Source: Sipunculus nudus
Taxonomy: Eukaryota; Annelida; Sipuncula; Golfingiida; Sipunculidae
Length of the DNA stretch: 64,000 bases
Assembly: GCA_026874595.1 (NCBI GenBank)
Contig: CM049321.1
Coordinates: forward strand, 14,775,479 to 14,839,478
Direction of reading: 5' to 3'
The translations under genes and the position numbers were made by a program. Below, one piece after another: positions 1 through 11,819 of the stretch. The stretch's first letter is position 1. Each line of letters opens with the position of its first letter. A model generated the notes under the pieces. It did no database searches and had not been told where the DNA came from. It saw only the letters and a list, made by a program, of their open reading frames with translations.

Positions 1-120
1 TACAGAAATGATCCCAGAGGCGAGCCCTCTCAAGTTTGTTCAAATGGTTTGTATTTGATAAATTTTAGCAGAGTTACATAACAGGCCAAGATTGTGTATG
101 TTTCTTGAATAGGTTGAGAA
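1..120 (+). repeat. Fragment of interspersed repeat, related to 19459-19535
   Basis: The stretch beginning CAGAAATGATCCC and running through a 'caaatggttt...gagttaca' segment matches in order, with substitutions, the segment near 19459-19535. The related phrase GAGCTTATGC occurs at 361 and again near 19205. These are diverged copies of one non-coding interspersed family. No protein was seen. Confidence 0.5.
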
Positions 121-157
121 ACTGCCAACTGTTTCAGATTTGGCAACAGATCAAGAG

Positions 158-560
158 TTCATTCAGTGCAGCCAAATATAGGTCAACAGTTCAATCAGTG
201 CAGCCAAGCACAAGGCATGTGATCATCTCATGGGTGTCATGTGAGCACCTCATGGGCAGCATGTGATCATCACATGGGTAGCATGTGATCACATCATGAG
301 TATCATGTGATCACCACATGGGTGTCATGCCCCTTAGGGCTGCATATGGAGCCAATCTGTGAGCTTATGCAATTGTGTGGCTACTATTTCAGATTTGGCA
401 ACAGGCAAAAGGTCAGTCTGGATTTATTTATAGCTTTGGCAGACTGCCAACTGTGTCAGACTATGCAACAGGTCAAGAATTCACTCAGTGCAGCCAGGTA
501 CAGGTCAGAAGTTCACTCAGTCTACCCAGGTGCAGGTCAAGAGTTCACTCAGTGCAGTAG
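158..560 (+). repeat. 32-bp tandem repeat, two blocks
   Basis: Units beginning TTCAYTCAGTGCAGCCA start at 158 and 190, and again at 480, 512 and 544, always 32 bp apart. The two blocks are separated by a different 22-bp array and by a partly repeated 'tttcagatttggcaaca' segment, so the whole 120-560 stretch looks like a locally duplicated satellite. The small open frames across it are repeat translations, not genes. Confidence 0.7.
216..325 (+). repeat. Five-copy 22-bp near-palindromic tandem array
   Basis: Five consecutive 22-bp units start at 216, 238, 260, 282 and 304, each opening with CATGTGA. The third unit contains CATGTGAT-C-ATCACATG, a perfect palindrome with 8-bp arms around one base. 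The units differ by a few substitutions. Confidence 0.8.
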
Positions 561-2864
561 CCTGAGCCAGTAATTTGTCACAGTACACTCGGGGCAACAG
601 CCTTTCTCACCTAAGCCTGGTCAGCCCCATGCATCAGACTCAAGGTAAGTTTGATGTATTGGCCTGTTATTCTGACCTGTCTATGTGCCTTTAATGGCTT
701 TCTCGTTCACAAGACAGGTGTTGCCATCTGCAATGACTTTTGCAAAGTGTATGTGCCTGCTTAATTCTACGGAGGAATTTGATATATCAGCCTGAAATTG
801 GGCATATTTATACATGTCAAATAGCTTTGTTGTATATAAGTCTGGTGGTGCTACCTACAATAATTTTTGTTTTGTGTGCACCCATGTGAGAATTTCAGCA
901 GTGATGTTTGTGTATTGTTTCTTGTTCAGATGTTTAGTACTTGCATTGTTCATATATATGAAAAGTAGTGGTTCAGCATTGAAACGTTATACCTGGTGTA
1001 CATATCCATATGCACAGGTTCGCATTAGGCCTGTAGGCCTTGTTTATGGAGTTAGGCTGTTTTATATTGTATATCGCCCTGTCAATATTAATTCAGACGA
1101 AAAATCTCTAGCTATAGACATATAATTCTAACGAGGTACATGAAGCGCGAGAAGCGCAAATATTGCCACAGTTTTCGCCACCTGGCAAACATTTCCACAG
1201 AAACGGAAACGCAATTTTCAATCTTTTTTAGAATCAACAAGAACCAGTATTGCAATTCTTTATTGAATTTTCCCCATCACCCACCTGTTATAAATAATGT
1301 ACGTACCCTTGACATTTACCGCTTGCCCTGATCACTTCCTTATGCAAATGTTTACAGATGCATGCATATGTTCAGTTGGCCCACGTGTGAAATCCCTTCA
1401 TATGTGAAGGACTCTTTCTGCTACTTGCCGATTTACAGCAGGTTACGATCTCTACCGTCCTACACATCAATGGATAGAAAAGTCTGCTCCAATCTCAATG
1501 GTTTTGTATAGCCTTCATTTGCTTCAACTTTAACAATACAAAATCCACAATCATCTGGTTACTTTTTGCTCATTCAAACCAGGTTGTACGCTAAGACTTT
1601 CCCCAAGTCAACGATATATGCAGCACCTAGACTATGGGGCCCTCTTCAAAAGGAAATTCGGAACTCTTCTTGTTGAATAAATTTTAAAATTCACCGTAGG
1701 ACTTTCGGTCTCTAAAACACCTATTAGTGAAAAAGTAAAATCAATGGTCATCATTTTTATTTTTATATTTTTTTATATCTTGCATTTTTAATACAACGTA
1801 TCATATTTGTACATTCATCTTGCCATCAATTTTATTTATACCTATGTGTTCTTAGTTTTAATTTTATCATGTTCTTTTAACGTTGTGATTTTACCTGAAT
1901 TTATTGCAAAGCGCTTTTCATAGCAACAACTTCCGTACTAGCGGTTTATGAAGGAAACAGTGATTGCTCATCATTTGCAAGAGTGCTAGACAATGCTACC
2001 CTGTCTATATGCAGGTAGAGGGATGTACAGGCGCTCTGCTCGGAGTTGGCATGTTTGCTGTACGCTCTGAACACAGCGCGTGACCTCCTGGTAACCTTCC
2101 ACTCATACGCTGTGAGAAATAACAGGATTCTTCTGATTCTGATTGGCCTAGCATGTAAACAAAACTTGGCTACGCCCGTGTAGCACGGCAAGAGGTGAAA
2201 TATACGGACAGTGGGGGATAATTGACCTCAGGACACACCAGTAAGTCAGTATAGAGACTGTGGAAAGTTGACGACTGCATCATGTGTATTCCAACAGGGT
2301 AAGGAAAAAGTCTGTTCTACTAAGCGCTTTCCACGGCTGTGCATAGTGAACGGTGTCTCGAAGAGCATCCGTTTTTGTTGGTGATACCTGCAGTGTGATT
2401 GGTTAGATATAACGCAGGGGGAATTCTACTGAGACAGCACCCCCTGATGGCCAAACCTGACCGGCAACCGCGGTTTAATGCAGCGGGTAGTGTAGCGAAT
2501 AGTTGAGCATCGCGTAACCGCTGCTTATGGAGCGTATATTTGCTAGTGCTCTGCTTGCTTTCCGACTTTCTTCTTGTGTCCGGTGCGCGCTGGTCTGGAG
2601 CTTACCTGGGGAGGCATCTTGGGTCCACTTGCGCTTGGCTTGGTGTTGCATTGGCAACATCTGTCGCTTCGACATGTCTATCTTCTACTTTTGACTTACA
2701 AGCCTGGAACAAACTAACCAAAATCATCCTGTCTATCTTGATCATTACTGAGGGAGCTTTTATACTAGCGTTCCATAAAGAAAGAAATATTGTCACTTTT
2801 ATTATTATTATTATTGTTATAGTCAGTTTTGAAGAGTCGAAAACACATAATTTTGCTTTTGACA
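561..2864. other. No gene recognised
   Basis: Open frames here reach at most about 130 codons and resemble no family. The segment 1012-1045 (GCACAGGTTCGCATTAGG...) recurs at 21327-21360. A short ATT run lies near 2799-2815. TTTATT at 2798-2803 reads AATAAA on the minus strand and could serve as the poly(A) signal of the sulfotransferase that ends at 2865. Confidence 0.5.
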
Positions 2865-3770
2865 TCAGATGGGCATCAGGTCATAACCGACAAATTTTAG
2901 TACATCTTTACAATAAACATTCATCTCGCTAATGTCCGAACGGGTTAATTTATCCGTCCATGTCATCGATGTTTTTGTTGAGTTCGCCCTTGAAGTTCCG
3001 TAGTATCCCGTATCCCTGGAGGTTGTAGCAGTCTTCAACCAGTTTAGCACTTTTTCTGGTGCCTTTATACCAATATATTTATATATCAGATTAGCATATT
3101 TGGTTGGATAACGAGCAAAGTCTTCGTATCTTACTCGCAATATACTGTCAGGCGTACTCTTGTATAAATTCTGAAATGATTTGATATCTTCGCGCATTCT
3201 TCTGCAGAGTACGACAATATGTGCTCGCCATTTCTTCCTGTCAAATTTTAACTTCTTTTCCCAACCTTCACCCCTTGAATCATGAATCGCTCTCGGATCT
3301 TTAACATAATACACCAACTTAACCGACGGATCATTTTTGTGAATTTCTATCGCAGCGCTCAGGGGCACACGAACAGCCTTAACAGCCGCTATTTCTTTCT
3401 TACCGCAACTTTCTTCAAAATATTTGAAGCATTCTCTCCTCTCCGCCAGCAGTTTTTCCATACACACATGATGACATTTTATTTTAACACAAGTACTTGT
3501 GTTCGGCCAGGGCAGCGTCGACAAGCGATGGGTGCTTTTCAAGTAGTGTAAAACTTCGTAAGTATAGCATAATTCTGCTTCGGGCCATGGCGGTTCAGGT
3601 AAGCATGTAGGGCATATTTTGCTTTTGGTTGTAGACGTAATATAAGGATCTTTATACCTATAAAAGCATTCTCGAAAGTCCCTACTCCATCGGTTGAAAG
3701 CATTATGGGGTGAAAAAAGGAGTTCAGCCGGAATATGTGTCCCCGAGCGACCGTATAAGATTTGGTGCAT
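2865..3770 (-). CDS. Carbohydrate sulfotransferase (CHST-like), catalytic domain
   Basis: This frame of 301 residues belongs to the Golgi carbohydrate sulfotransferases, which move sulfate from PAPS to sugars on glycoproteins or proteoglycans. Near residues 7-17, GRSGTHIPAELLF fits the 5'-phosphosulfate loop (family pattern RxGSSFxAELL). VKAVRVPL is followed by the 3'-phosphate motif VYYVKDPRAIHDSR, close to the usual VxxVRDPRAxxxSR. ILRVRYEDFARYP and a terminal CKDVLKFVGYDLM complete the family layout. No intron is visible, as is common in this family. The frame lacks a membrane anchor, and at 301 residues it is shorter than the roughly 400 usual for the family. A hydrophobic anchor lies just upstream in another frame (3778-3954). 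The next upstream in-frame stop is close to the ATG, so the ORF start is probably not the true protein start. The exact sugar acceptor cannot be told. Confidence 0.85.
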   Translation of the reverse strand: MHQILYGRSGTHIPAELLFSPHNAFNRWSRDFRECFYRYKDPYITSTTKSKICPTCLPEPPWPEAELCYTYEVLHYLKSTHRLSTLPWPNTSTCVKIKCHHVCMEKLLAERRECFKYFEESCGKKEIAAVKAVRVPLSAAIEIHKNDPSVKLVYYVKDPRAIHDSRGEGWEKKLKFDRKKWRAHIVVLCRRMREDIKSFQNLYKSTPDSILRVRYEDFARYPTKYANLIYKYIGIKAPEKVLNWLKTATTSRDTGYYGTSRANSTKTSMTWTDKLTRSDISEMNVYCKDVLKFVGYDLMPI

Positions 3771-3777
3771 ATATTTT

Positions 3778-3954
3778 TCAAGGTGGCTGAACTGCTTTGT
3801 TTAGATCTCTGAAACAACTAATCTTATAGTGAATCAATACAAGAATGACAACATTAGCAAGGCTCGTGGCCAATAATAATTTAAGAAACCATGTGGAGTA
3901 TTTATATTGTAAACTTCTCCCTTGCCAGCCGGACACTTTGCATGTTCTTGTCAT
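3778..3954 (-). pseudogene. Frame-shifted type II membrane anchor of the sulfotransferase
   Basis: A frame of 58 residues starts at an ATG at 3954 (MTRTCKV...) and ends in a stop at 3778. Residues about 21-43 (TWFLKLLLATSLANVV...) form a single hydrophobic segment after a short basic N-terminus, the shape of a Golgi type II signal anchor. The frame differs from the catalytic ORF at 2865-3770. A +1 change inside the ~20 bp before the stop would join anchor, short stem and the 5'-phosphosulfate loop. Either the gene is broken here, the assembly has an indel, or the alignment is accidental. I favour one of the first two because orientation, spacing and topology all fit. Confidence 0.55.
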
Positions 3955-4792
3955 TCTTACTGAAACCTCAAATGGTGGAACAAATTCACAATTATGACCA
4001 AAACATTGTTTGTTGTAAAAACGCAAAAGGTTTATTTCTGGCTGGGCCTTTATTTAGGAGACGAACTAGAAAGTTAATTTCCTTAAGACCACTGAAATTG
4101 TAAAAAAAAATGCTGGACTTACCGTTTTGTACCATTAGAATATGATGTCTGAAATCCAGGAAATCTGCGCCTCAAATCTCCATACACCATCTGTACTATT
4201 GCGGAGACTGGCTCATATCAGTAACAGACATTATCATTATGGTTGAAAAGCTCCCCAACGAAAGAGGACCCCCCTCGGGTGTAGGCCACAATAATGACCA
4301 CGGTGCGACCTTCTGGCGTCTTATTGGCAGGAACAACTCAAGAAGATAACATGCGCATGTGGAATAAGGCACCAGATCGTTTTTATTTAATATATACAAA
4401 GTGCAGGAAATAAATTTGTATGGAATGGTAAAAAGGCAAAGGTGAAGTACAACACTGCAGTAAGTCCATATAGTAAAGGTGGATTGAATCTACTAGATGG
4501 AAGATAAATTATAAATTCGCAGCAAATGTTATAGACAAAAAGGCTTATTCATGAACAAGGTTATCCTTGGACTATGTTGGTAACAAAACATCTGGCAATA
4601 ATTGGGGTTGTTAACGTCATAAGAATGAACTTTGATGTAAATGTAATTCCAAAGTTAGTACCCACATTCTATAAAAAAAAATGTTTGATGTTATGGGCTG
4701 CCGTGTTCAGTTATATCCCTGGGTGCACAGCTGCGAGTAATATCCCAACCGTTATGGAATAATATGTTGCTGAAAAATGGAAACAATCTGTG

Positions 4793-6162
4793 GGTACATG
4801 GTAAAAGTCGGAAAAACCAGGAAATTCTCGGAAAAGAGGTAATTGTCGGGAAAAAAACGGAAATAATACTGAAGCTTCAGAAAAGCAATAATTGACCACT
4901 GAAAGGGTCAATACAATACGTTAAACATGTGTTAAATTTCATATGATCCCATAATGAATTGCCTACTTTAAATGGTCAAGAAGATCGTCACCCCTCCGCG
5001 ATGATCCTATAGGCGCGGCTATGTTTTGGCCGAATGTCAGAAAAATTACTCCCCAAAATATTTGATTTGTTGCTTACAATTGAATGGTCTAGGTCAAACA
5101 GAAAAAAAAATATATTACAATCAGTTTATAACGAAGTAACACGTTTACTTTGTAGGATAAAAAAAAACTTTCCATTGTTTTGGCATTAATCATTCGATTG
5201 ATATTTCTGGTACTTTAACCCCTAGTCATCATAATATTAATGTAACGAATAAAATGTTTGTGTGTGTGTGTGTGTATCACAAAAATAAATCAGCTATTAA
5301 TTATTGTGGGCATGACATTCGCAGAGAAAACATCCAAAGGATTGGATTCCTAAGCCAAGCTACATTTTAAAGAAAATTCAATGTTGATATAGTTCTTCGT
5401 TGAGAATAAGCCTATTTCGACATTGATGATATTTTTACAACCAATTCATAACTTGAAACACAATATCCTTTATGATATTTTATTCTTCAGGATCCACAGA
5501 GGTGTCCCTTAAAATATCTTAAAATGGGGAAAACGGTTAGGAATTTAATTTTTACATCATTCAGGTAGACACAGATTGCCAAATTTTGTTCAGTGAATAA
5601 ATGCACTGGTCTTCAGTTATTAAACGTAGAACAGGTATATATATTTTAATAGTGCACTTGAACAACAAGTATTAAAGAATATGGTTTTGTATAAATTGTA
5701 CGTAAATTGGCATTTCACTTTGTATATATGTATAGAGTTGCATATATTGAATATGATGGTATACAGGTATATACTATATGTAAAATTTGATTTTTTTTTT
5801 AATTTTGTATGTACACTTTGCATTTTCATGGTATTTATTCTTATATTTTTTTCTGAAAGTAAATACAAAAAATCTCCTGGGAGTAATTTTTTGCCGACAT
5901 TCGGCCAAAATATAGCCGCGCCTGTAGGACCATCGGGGACGGGGGACGATCTTCTAGACCATTTAATGTAGGCAATTAAGGGATATGGCATTATATAAGA
6001 CTCAGATGTAATTTAACATGTTAAACATATTGTTTTGATCCTTTCAGCGGTGAATAATTGTTTTTCAAAACCTTCAGTATTATTTCCGAGATTTTTCCGA
6101 GAATTACCTTTTCCGAGTTTTTCCGAGAATTTCCGAGATTTTGCCAACTTTTACCATGTACC
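4793..6162. mobile_element. Non-autonomous MULE-like transposon (MITE) with long TIRs
   Basis: Left end 4793-5054 and right end 5879-6162 are inverted copies of about 262 and 284 bp, both starting GGTACATGGTAAAAG and sharing TGGCCGAATGTC near their inner ends. The flanks carry the 9-bp direct repeat CAATCTGTG at 4784-4792 and 6163-6171. Long TIRs starting with G and a 9-bp duplication are the hallmark of Mutator-like elements. The 820-bp interior is AT-rich with no transposase. It sits inside the LINE remnant and so is younger than it. Confidence 0.85.
6088..6145. repeat. Subterminal TTCCGAG repeats of the MULE-like element
   Basis: The right TIR holds five copies of TTCCGAG within about 60 bp. 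The left TIR has the complementary, more decayed CTCGGAAA copies around 4826-4860. Clustered subterminal repeats of this kind often bind a transposase. That role is inference. Confidence 0.6.
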
Positions 6163-7446
6163 CAATCTGTGTTCTACATAAAACTTTCTTTGATAGGTAT
6201 CAACTTTATAGGAGACCTGATTAATACTGATAGATCTCCTAAAAAGGGAAATGATTTTGGTGTAACTTTAACATCTTTACAAACATTTTAAATGCAGTCA
6301 TTCATTAACTGAATACCCGGAAAGTTGTGCTTCATACTTGGTTGTCAGCATTCTGTCAATAATATTAAATAAAATAATGTCTTTATCAAGAATGTATCAT
6401 ATGATATTGTACAGCTAAGCTCAAAATTAAGCAATCAGATATATGAACGTGACATAACTAGTATCTGAAAGATTAAATTGGAGGAATACTTGGATGTATC
6501 TATCCAGGAAAAAAGAACAACGCTTCTCAGCTATATATTATATATCACTGGATCGATACTCCAGGGAATTCAGTATAAAGTTCTAAATAATTATTTACCA
6601 GTCCATGCTCAGCTATACTAATGGAAATTAATAGGATTTGACAGATGTGATTATTGTTTTTATGTAAAGAATCATAATTCCACTTATTTCGTCAATGTAT
6701 GGTCACAAAGAATTTATATTTTAAAGTATGTGAACGGTTGAAACAAGTGGGAATATATATGCCAGAAATTACATCAAATGCCATAATTTTTGGAGTATAG
6801 CCTGTTACTGATATATTGTAATATTATCATATTGCATAAACTCAACATCTATATAGGTAAAGAATGTATAGGTGTAACACATTTTTTCTCTAAGTTTAAA
6901 TCTTTAGTAGTATCTCTACAGAAGGAAGAGTATGTTATTGCTGAAAAGAAGGGTAAATTAGGGATCCATTTAAAAAGGAAGAGTCAATTAATGCCTCAGA
7001 TATGCTAATCATAACCCCAAGGAGATTGAGAATTATTTAACCTTGGAATTAGAGCACAGAATAATTTTTTTTTCGAATATTTTATTAACTCCAATTATTA
7101 TCCCTATAAGTGGAATATGTATGTATTTGTATGTTATATATCCTGAAATGTGGGAATTGGTGAAAACACTATATGACATGGGTAGTAAATTACAGAGATT
7201 TTCCCTTCCTGTGTCTGATATTTGTGTATATCTTATTGTGATGTTTAATATTGGAAAAAAGTTTCTCTTGTGAATATTCAAAAGTAGATGGAATGTTTAG
7301 ATGGAAATATCTGCATATAATTCCGCATTTTGTTGTGGGTTTGATACTGACTGTGAACATTGTCTATTATTCAATGTAAATTGTTGTTATTGTTGTGATA
7401 TATATATATTTAAACGCAATAATGAATTATAAAAAAGGAAAAAAAA

Positions 7447-10400
7447 TGGTCTCAGACCTCACGGAGCCACTTTTAATTTCAGATTTTTACCTATCTTTAT
7501 TATATCGATTCACATTCAAAGCTATGTATAGAACACGGGAGTGTAAAACATTAATGTCGGGGACAAAAATTTAAGAAATATTTCGGGCATAAGGTCAAAA
7601 AGTACGATGCCATGTTGGGCATATTCACAGCATGTCACGGAATTGTATTAGTTTTACTGTACCATCTTCACTCTAGTTCTGCAAATCGCATTGCACCACA
7701 TCGTGCAAGGGCATTTGCCTATAAAAACAGAAGTGCTTCAGCACGGTGGGGGGGGGGGGGTCATAACCATAAAATATCAGCTTAGGGCGTCAAGTCGTGC
7801 CATATAGATGGGCCACTAACATTCAGAACAGTGATGTGTAGCTCAATTGAATGAAAGAATTTAGAACGGGGAATTGTACCACTCGGAACAGGGTTGTAAA
7901 ATATGTGCAGTTAAATGGAATAGACATGAAGTATTCCCCTCGAAGGATTTATTAAATAACTGTTCGAGACGTGTTTGTGAGTTTGAAAGATGAACCACAG
8001 CAGCTCACACGAGCTGCCACGACACTCGATCGCGATCAGAGTTTTAAGTAACATGGAGGTTTTAGTATCATACCAATATGACAGTTATGCTTATGATGTA
8101 CTAGGCAGCAGATAACCCCCATAACATTAACCGGGACATCCACGTTTGTCTTTGAGACAGTTAGTTTGTAGGCTTATTGGCTAATGACAGAAGGGCAACC
8201 TAAATTGGGGAGGAGTTCTGGTAGATGATACTGTTTCCTCACGATGCTTCAATGATCGATTGATAAAGGAGATCCTATGAAATTGTGCCATACATTCGTC
8301 AACAGCAAAAAAAGAATGAATAAAAAACACGAGAAAGGAACATCCTGGACTAGAAACATATATTGTTTCAAACATAAGCTGTTGACAAGAAACATAGTCA
8401 GAGGAAATACTTAATTAAATTTGAACGTCAGTGACGTTCAACCATCAAACTATTTCAGAAGGGTTATTATTAGATATTGATTGTTATCACTGTTACCTGA
8501 TTGGTCTTATGGTTATTGCTCTGAAAGTTAATACGGAAGAAAGAGAGCAACAATGTCCATCAGACAATTATCCAGTCTGATCTATGTAAATGTAAGCGTT
8601 TCGATAGGAAATCAAGTTATTTATTTTATCTCAATACCGTATATGCATATGAACCTTAATTATAATTACCTGTCAAGGATTCGACTTCTTGGAAAGAAGA
8701 TGAACTGTTGGAATCATTGAGATAAGTCTTTACTATTATCTTTTGAGGAAAAACTGTCTTCTCGTGAAAATAATTGACGGTTATAAAAACTAGCATCAGT
8801 ACCTGAAAATAAATGCAAAACTGGTGGAAGATTTACTTCTTTTATATATATAAAGACTTTGAAGCTCTAAAACCTTTGTTGAAAGCAAAGTGAACGCTTC
8901 CTTATAGATATTACATACCATTAATATAAAACAGTTTTTGAGGTATTAATACAATATGAACATTGGTAGCAATACTTCACATTCATTATAATTCACACTG
9001 CTGATATCATATTACTCCAATATCACAGGATACACAAAAAAAGTATGCAATTGTTTTGTACCGTAGTGATATAGGCCGTTAAGTGCACCTTAAGTGGTTT
9101 GCATCCCAACCACCACCCGCCGTATTCGTTTCCAGCCATATTTAATCGAAGTACCAAAGATAGATACACTACATATCCATATTTCCAGATTTCTTAACCA
9201 AACAAGAGTTCAGAATCAAGGGACCTCATTATGTGGTTCATTGAAATAATTATTATTTGTCCCTGGATAAGTTTAATCGATGCCTCCGCCCAAAGCAAAC
9301 ACAACCTAACATAAATCTTTTTAGATACACTGGCGAGGGCAAGAGGACATCCTGTCTTTAAATGTATTTTTGACTCTAGCGGTTATATAATGAAAAACTG
9401 ACGCCTTTTGTGCTAATGTAAAACTATTTCCAATAAACCTTAAATCCACATTGATGACAGTGCAAACATAATTTAAGGATACATCGTTATTCCTAATATG
9501 TTCTTGTGTGAAGATATTTCGGTTATAACTTAAACTTCAAATTAAAAAATATTTTTACGAGTGTTATTAGAGTTAATAGAAATTTCAGAAAAACCAAGAA
9601 CAGAGTCGAATGTATAATTTCCTACTATCTCTAAAGTGATAGTTTTTTAATTTAAGACATACAGGAACTCATACCAGAATTCCCAGGAAAGGCCAGATAC
9701 GAATCATTTTGCTTCTAGAACTCTCTATAAAATGGCAGGTCTGCAAAAAAGCACATCACAATATCAGAGGCCATTCGTTCAAACCTATCACTTAAATTCG
9801 TCTAAATCACGTTAATCAATTGCAACTTTTTTGAAACTCTTATACTTAAAACACACGAAGAGATTAATTTATCCCGTCAGTCTATGTCTATGAAAGTTCA
9901 TGTAATTAAGTCAAATTCTTCATGAACGGCTGAGGAACGAATGAAAAAAAGGATCGATTGTTTTTTCCCGTTTGTCTGCCCCATACATGCTATTATCTGT
10001 AAAGGTCGGAATATATGTTTCAATTTATTTGTTTCCGCTTATAGCAACTATATATTAAGCATTACGCATCAATAAACAAAGTTCCTTCTCTTAATTTTTT
10101 TTATATGAAATATCTTAATATACGCACCACCTCTTTGTTGCAGTCCTTAAGTTCATGAAAAGCCTTAGATTTACAGGATTATAAAGACTACATTCTTTAA
10201 TTTTCATCAATGAATGGGTGATATGTGACGACTACTTTTGTAAATGAATGATCTCACGATTAAATGAAAATATATGTCATGGGTCAAAGGTGAAATTTGC
10301 AATATGCTAGTGTGATATATTATGAATAAAATATAAATTATCCTTCACTTTACGTTGCATTTATACTATTTTAGCTCACTCGATCGTAACACGCCTGCAT

Positions 10401-11819
10401 TACTCGCTGCTACCTTCGCAAGTACCTTTTACTAACCTTACAAATCATATGCATGCTTTCATGTTGCTATTATTTTGGTTTTTCTATAAAAAAAACTATG
10501 CTTATTTTAAACTTGAGCTTAAAATGAATGGTAAAATCAGTATGAAAGGTACATATACGATAGGTATACATCATGACTAAAACGTTAAATATTTGTTAAG
10601 TCAAGACACGTTTATATTACTAAAAGCTGTAACAATATTTTGTACTCACTATTACAACTGCTTACTGCAAAATCAACCCATCAAACATGCGACATTAGTA
10701 TATGACTGACTGATTGTAACCGCGACTGCTATAACCATCACTATTTGACACTCATTAATATGCACGTTTCTGTTCCGGTGTTCATTTATCTTCACTGCCA
10801 GCTATTCAAAGGCAAAAAGGTAGAATTAATTAACTTTTTGTAGATGCCAACAAGCACTCATGCGACCCATAATGGTGTAGACAAAACGATACTCAGGCTC
10901 GGAGTTAATTAACTTTGACAATTAAAAAATGGCCTTTGGCATGCATCAGGAAATCAGCAATCAACAATCGTTGCGTGCAAACACTTTGACTGGTGACCAG
11001 ATACGTTTCTATAGAACGGTATCCCTGTCCTGTGTCCAAGTTAATTTTACCAATATAGAAATGTTGTTAGCTCAGCTGACTGGAGGTCATCTGTAACGCT
11101 CACCCTTGAAACGTTGTCCATCCGGCTGATAACATGGCATAAATCGCACTTTTTAAACTTGGAATCGTCTAACGAAACATTCCAGGAGGCAAATCTCTAT
11201 GCAAAAAGCTGAAGTAGAAATCGCGATATTATCACTGTGAAAGTCCGATGGACACAAGTAATAACGGCTGCACCTAGAACCTTGTGACTTAAAATTCAAG
11301 AATGTCTTGAGCAAGTCTCCTTCAACACCTAAGCTTAGCTCGTGAAGGATTTCATTCTGTGATCTATTTGCGGAAAACCTAATTTTGAGCACCCAGAAAG
11401 TCATACATGGCCATCATCGTAACTGTTTGATCCAGAAAAGTAAAAGTAATGTCTCCTTAGACAACCAATATAAGGTCACTGTAACCATATGCTATGAGCA
11501 ATGTGAAAGAACATGATTTTAGCACCCTATTAGTCCAACGGGCACAAATCAATATTAATATCATCTGAATATCTTATTGGAAACCCTAAATAAGGTCATT
11601 GTGACTCATATTATGTGAACATTTGACACCCATTTAAGTTTCGAACCTCGCCGGTGCCTCAATGGCATGATGAAATCTCGTTGTAGAACCTCAGAGATTC
11701 GCTCTAATGTCCTAACGACAGGTTATGCAATGGTTTCTGGATTATTCCTAACCAGTGAATATAAAACCTGTGATCAAGAAGGCTGAATAATAAGGCCACA
11801 AAAGATTAAAGGTATATAT
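7447..11819. other. AT-rich stretch with no recognisable gene
   Basis: No frame here has a family resemblance or gene-like length. It holds a G13 run (7748-7760), a palindrome at 8421-8441 (TTGAACGTCA-G-TGACGTTCAA) and an isolated TTAGCTCAGCTGACT near 11069 that resembles the hairpin end of the repeats at 60 kb. Confidence 0.5.

Larger units (their letters stand above)
4390..7446 (+). mobile_element. Tx1/L1-like LINE ORF2 C-terminal remnant, interrupted
   Basis: The 3' end of a non-LTR retrotransposon ORF2, with stops and frameshifts. FVWNGKKAKVKYN and SKGGLNLLDG (about 4412-4505) match the conserved L1/Tx1 segment after the reverse transcriptase. LWNNMLLKNGNNLWVHG follows up to 4800. After an inserted transposon the reading resumes with INFIGDLINTD (about 6200), QYKVLNNYLPVHAQLY and RCDYCFY (about 6560-6660), and a terminal KEEYVIAEKK stretch ending near 7008. 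An A-rich end at about 7428-7446 may be the retrotransposed tail. The 5' part, including the endonuclease and the reverse transcriptase core, is absent. Confidence 0.8.

Noticed and set aside
187-560. Possible CRISPR-like array because of regular repeats
   Set aside because: The units are contiguous with no unique spacers, in a eukaryotic setting. Simple tandem repeats.
2540-2932. 130-codon plus-strand frame with hydrophobic stretches
   Set aside because: It overlaps the sulfotransferase 3' end antisense and contains a translated ATT microsatellite. No family resemblance.
5620-5991. Frames inside the MULE-like element as a possible transposase
   Set aside because: They cover the TIR and AT-rich core and have no DDE-type or zinc-finger motif.
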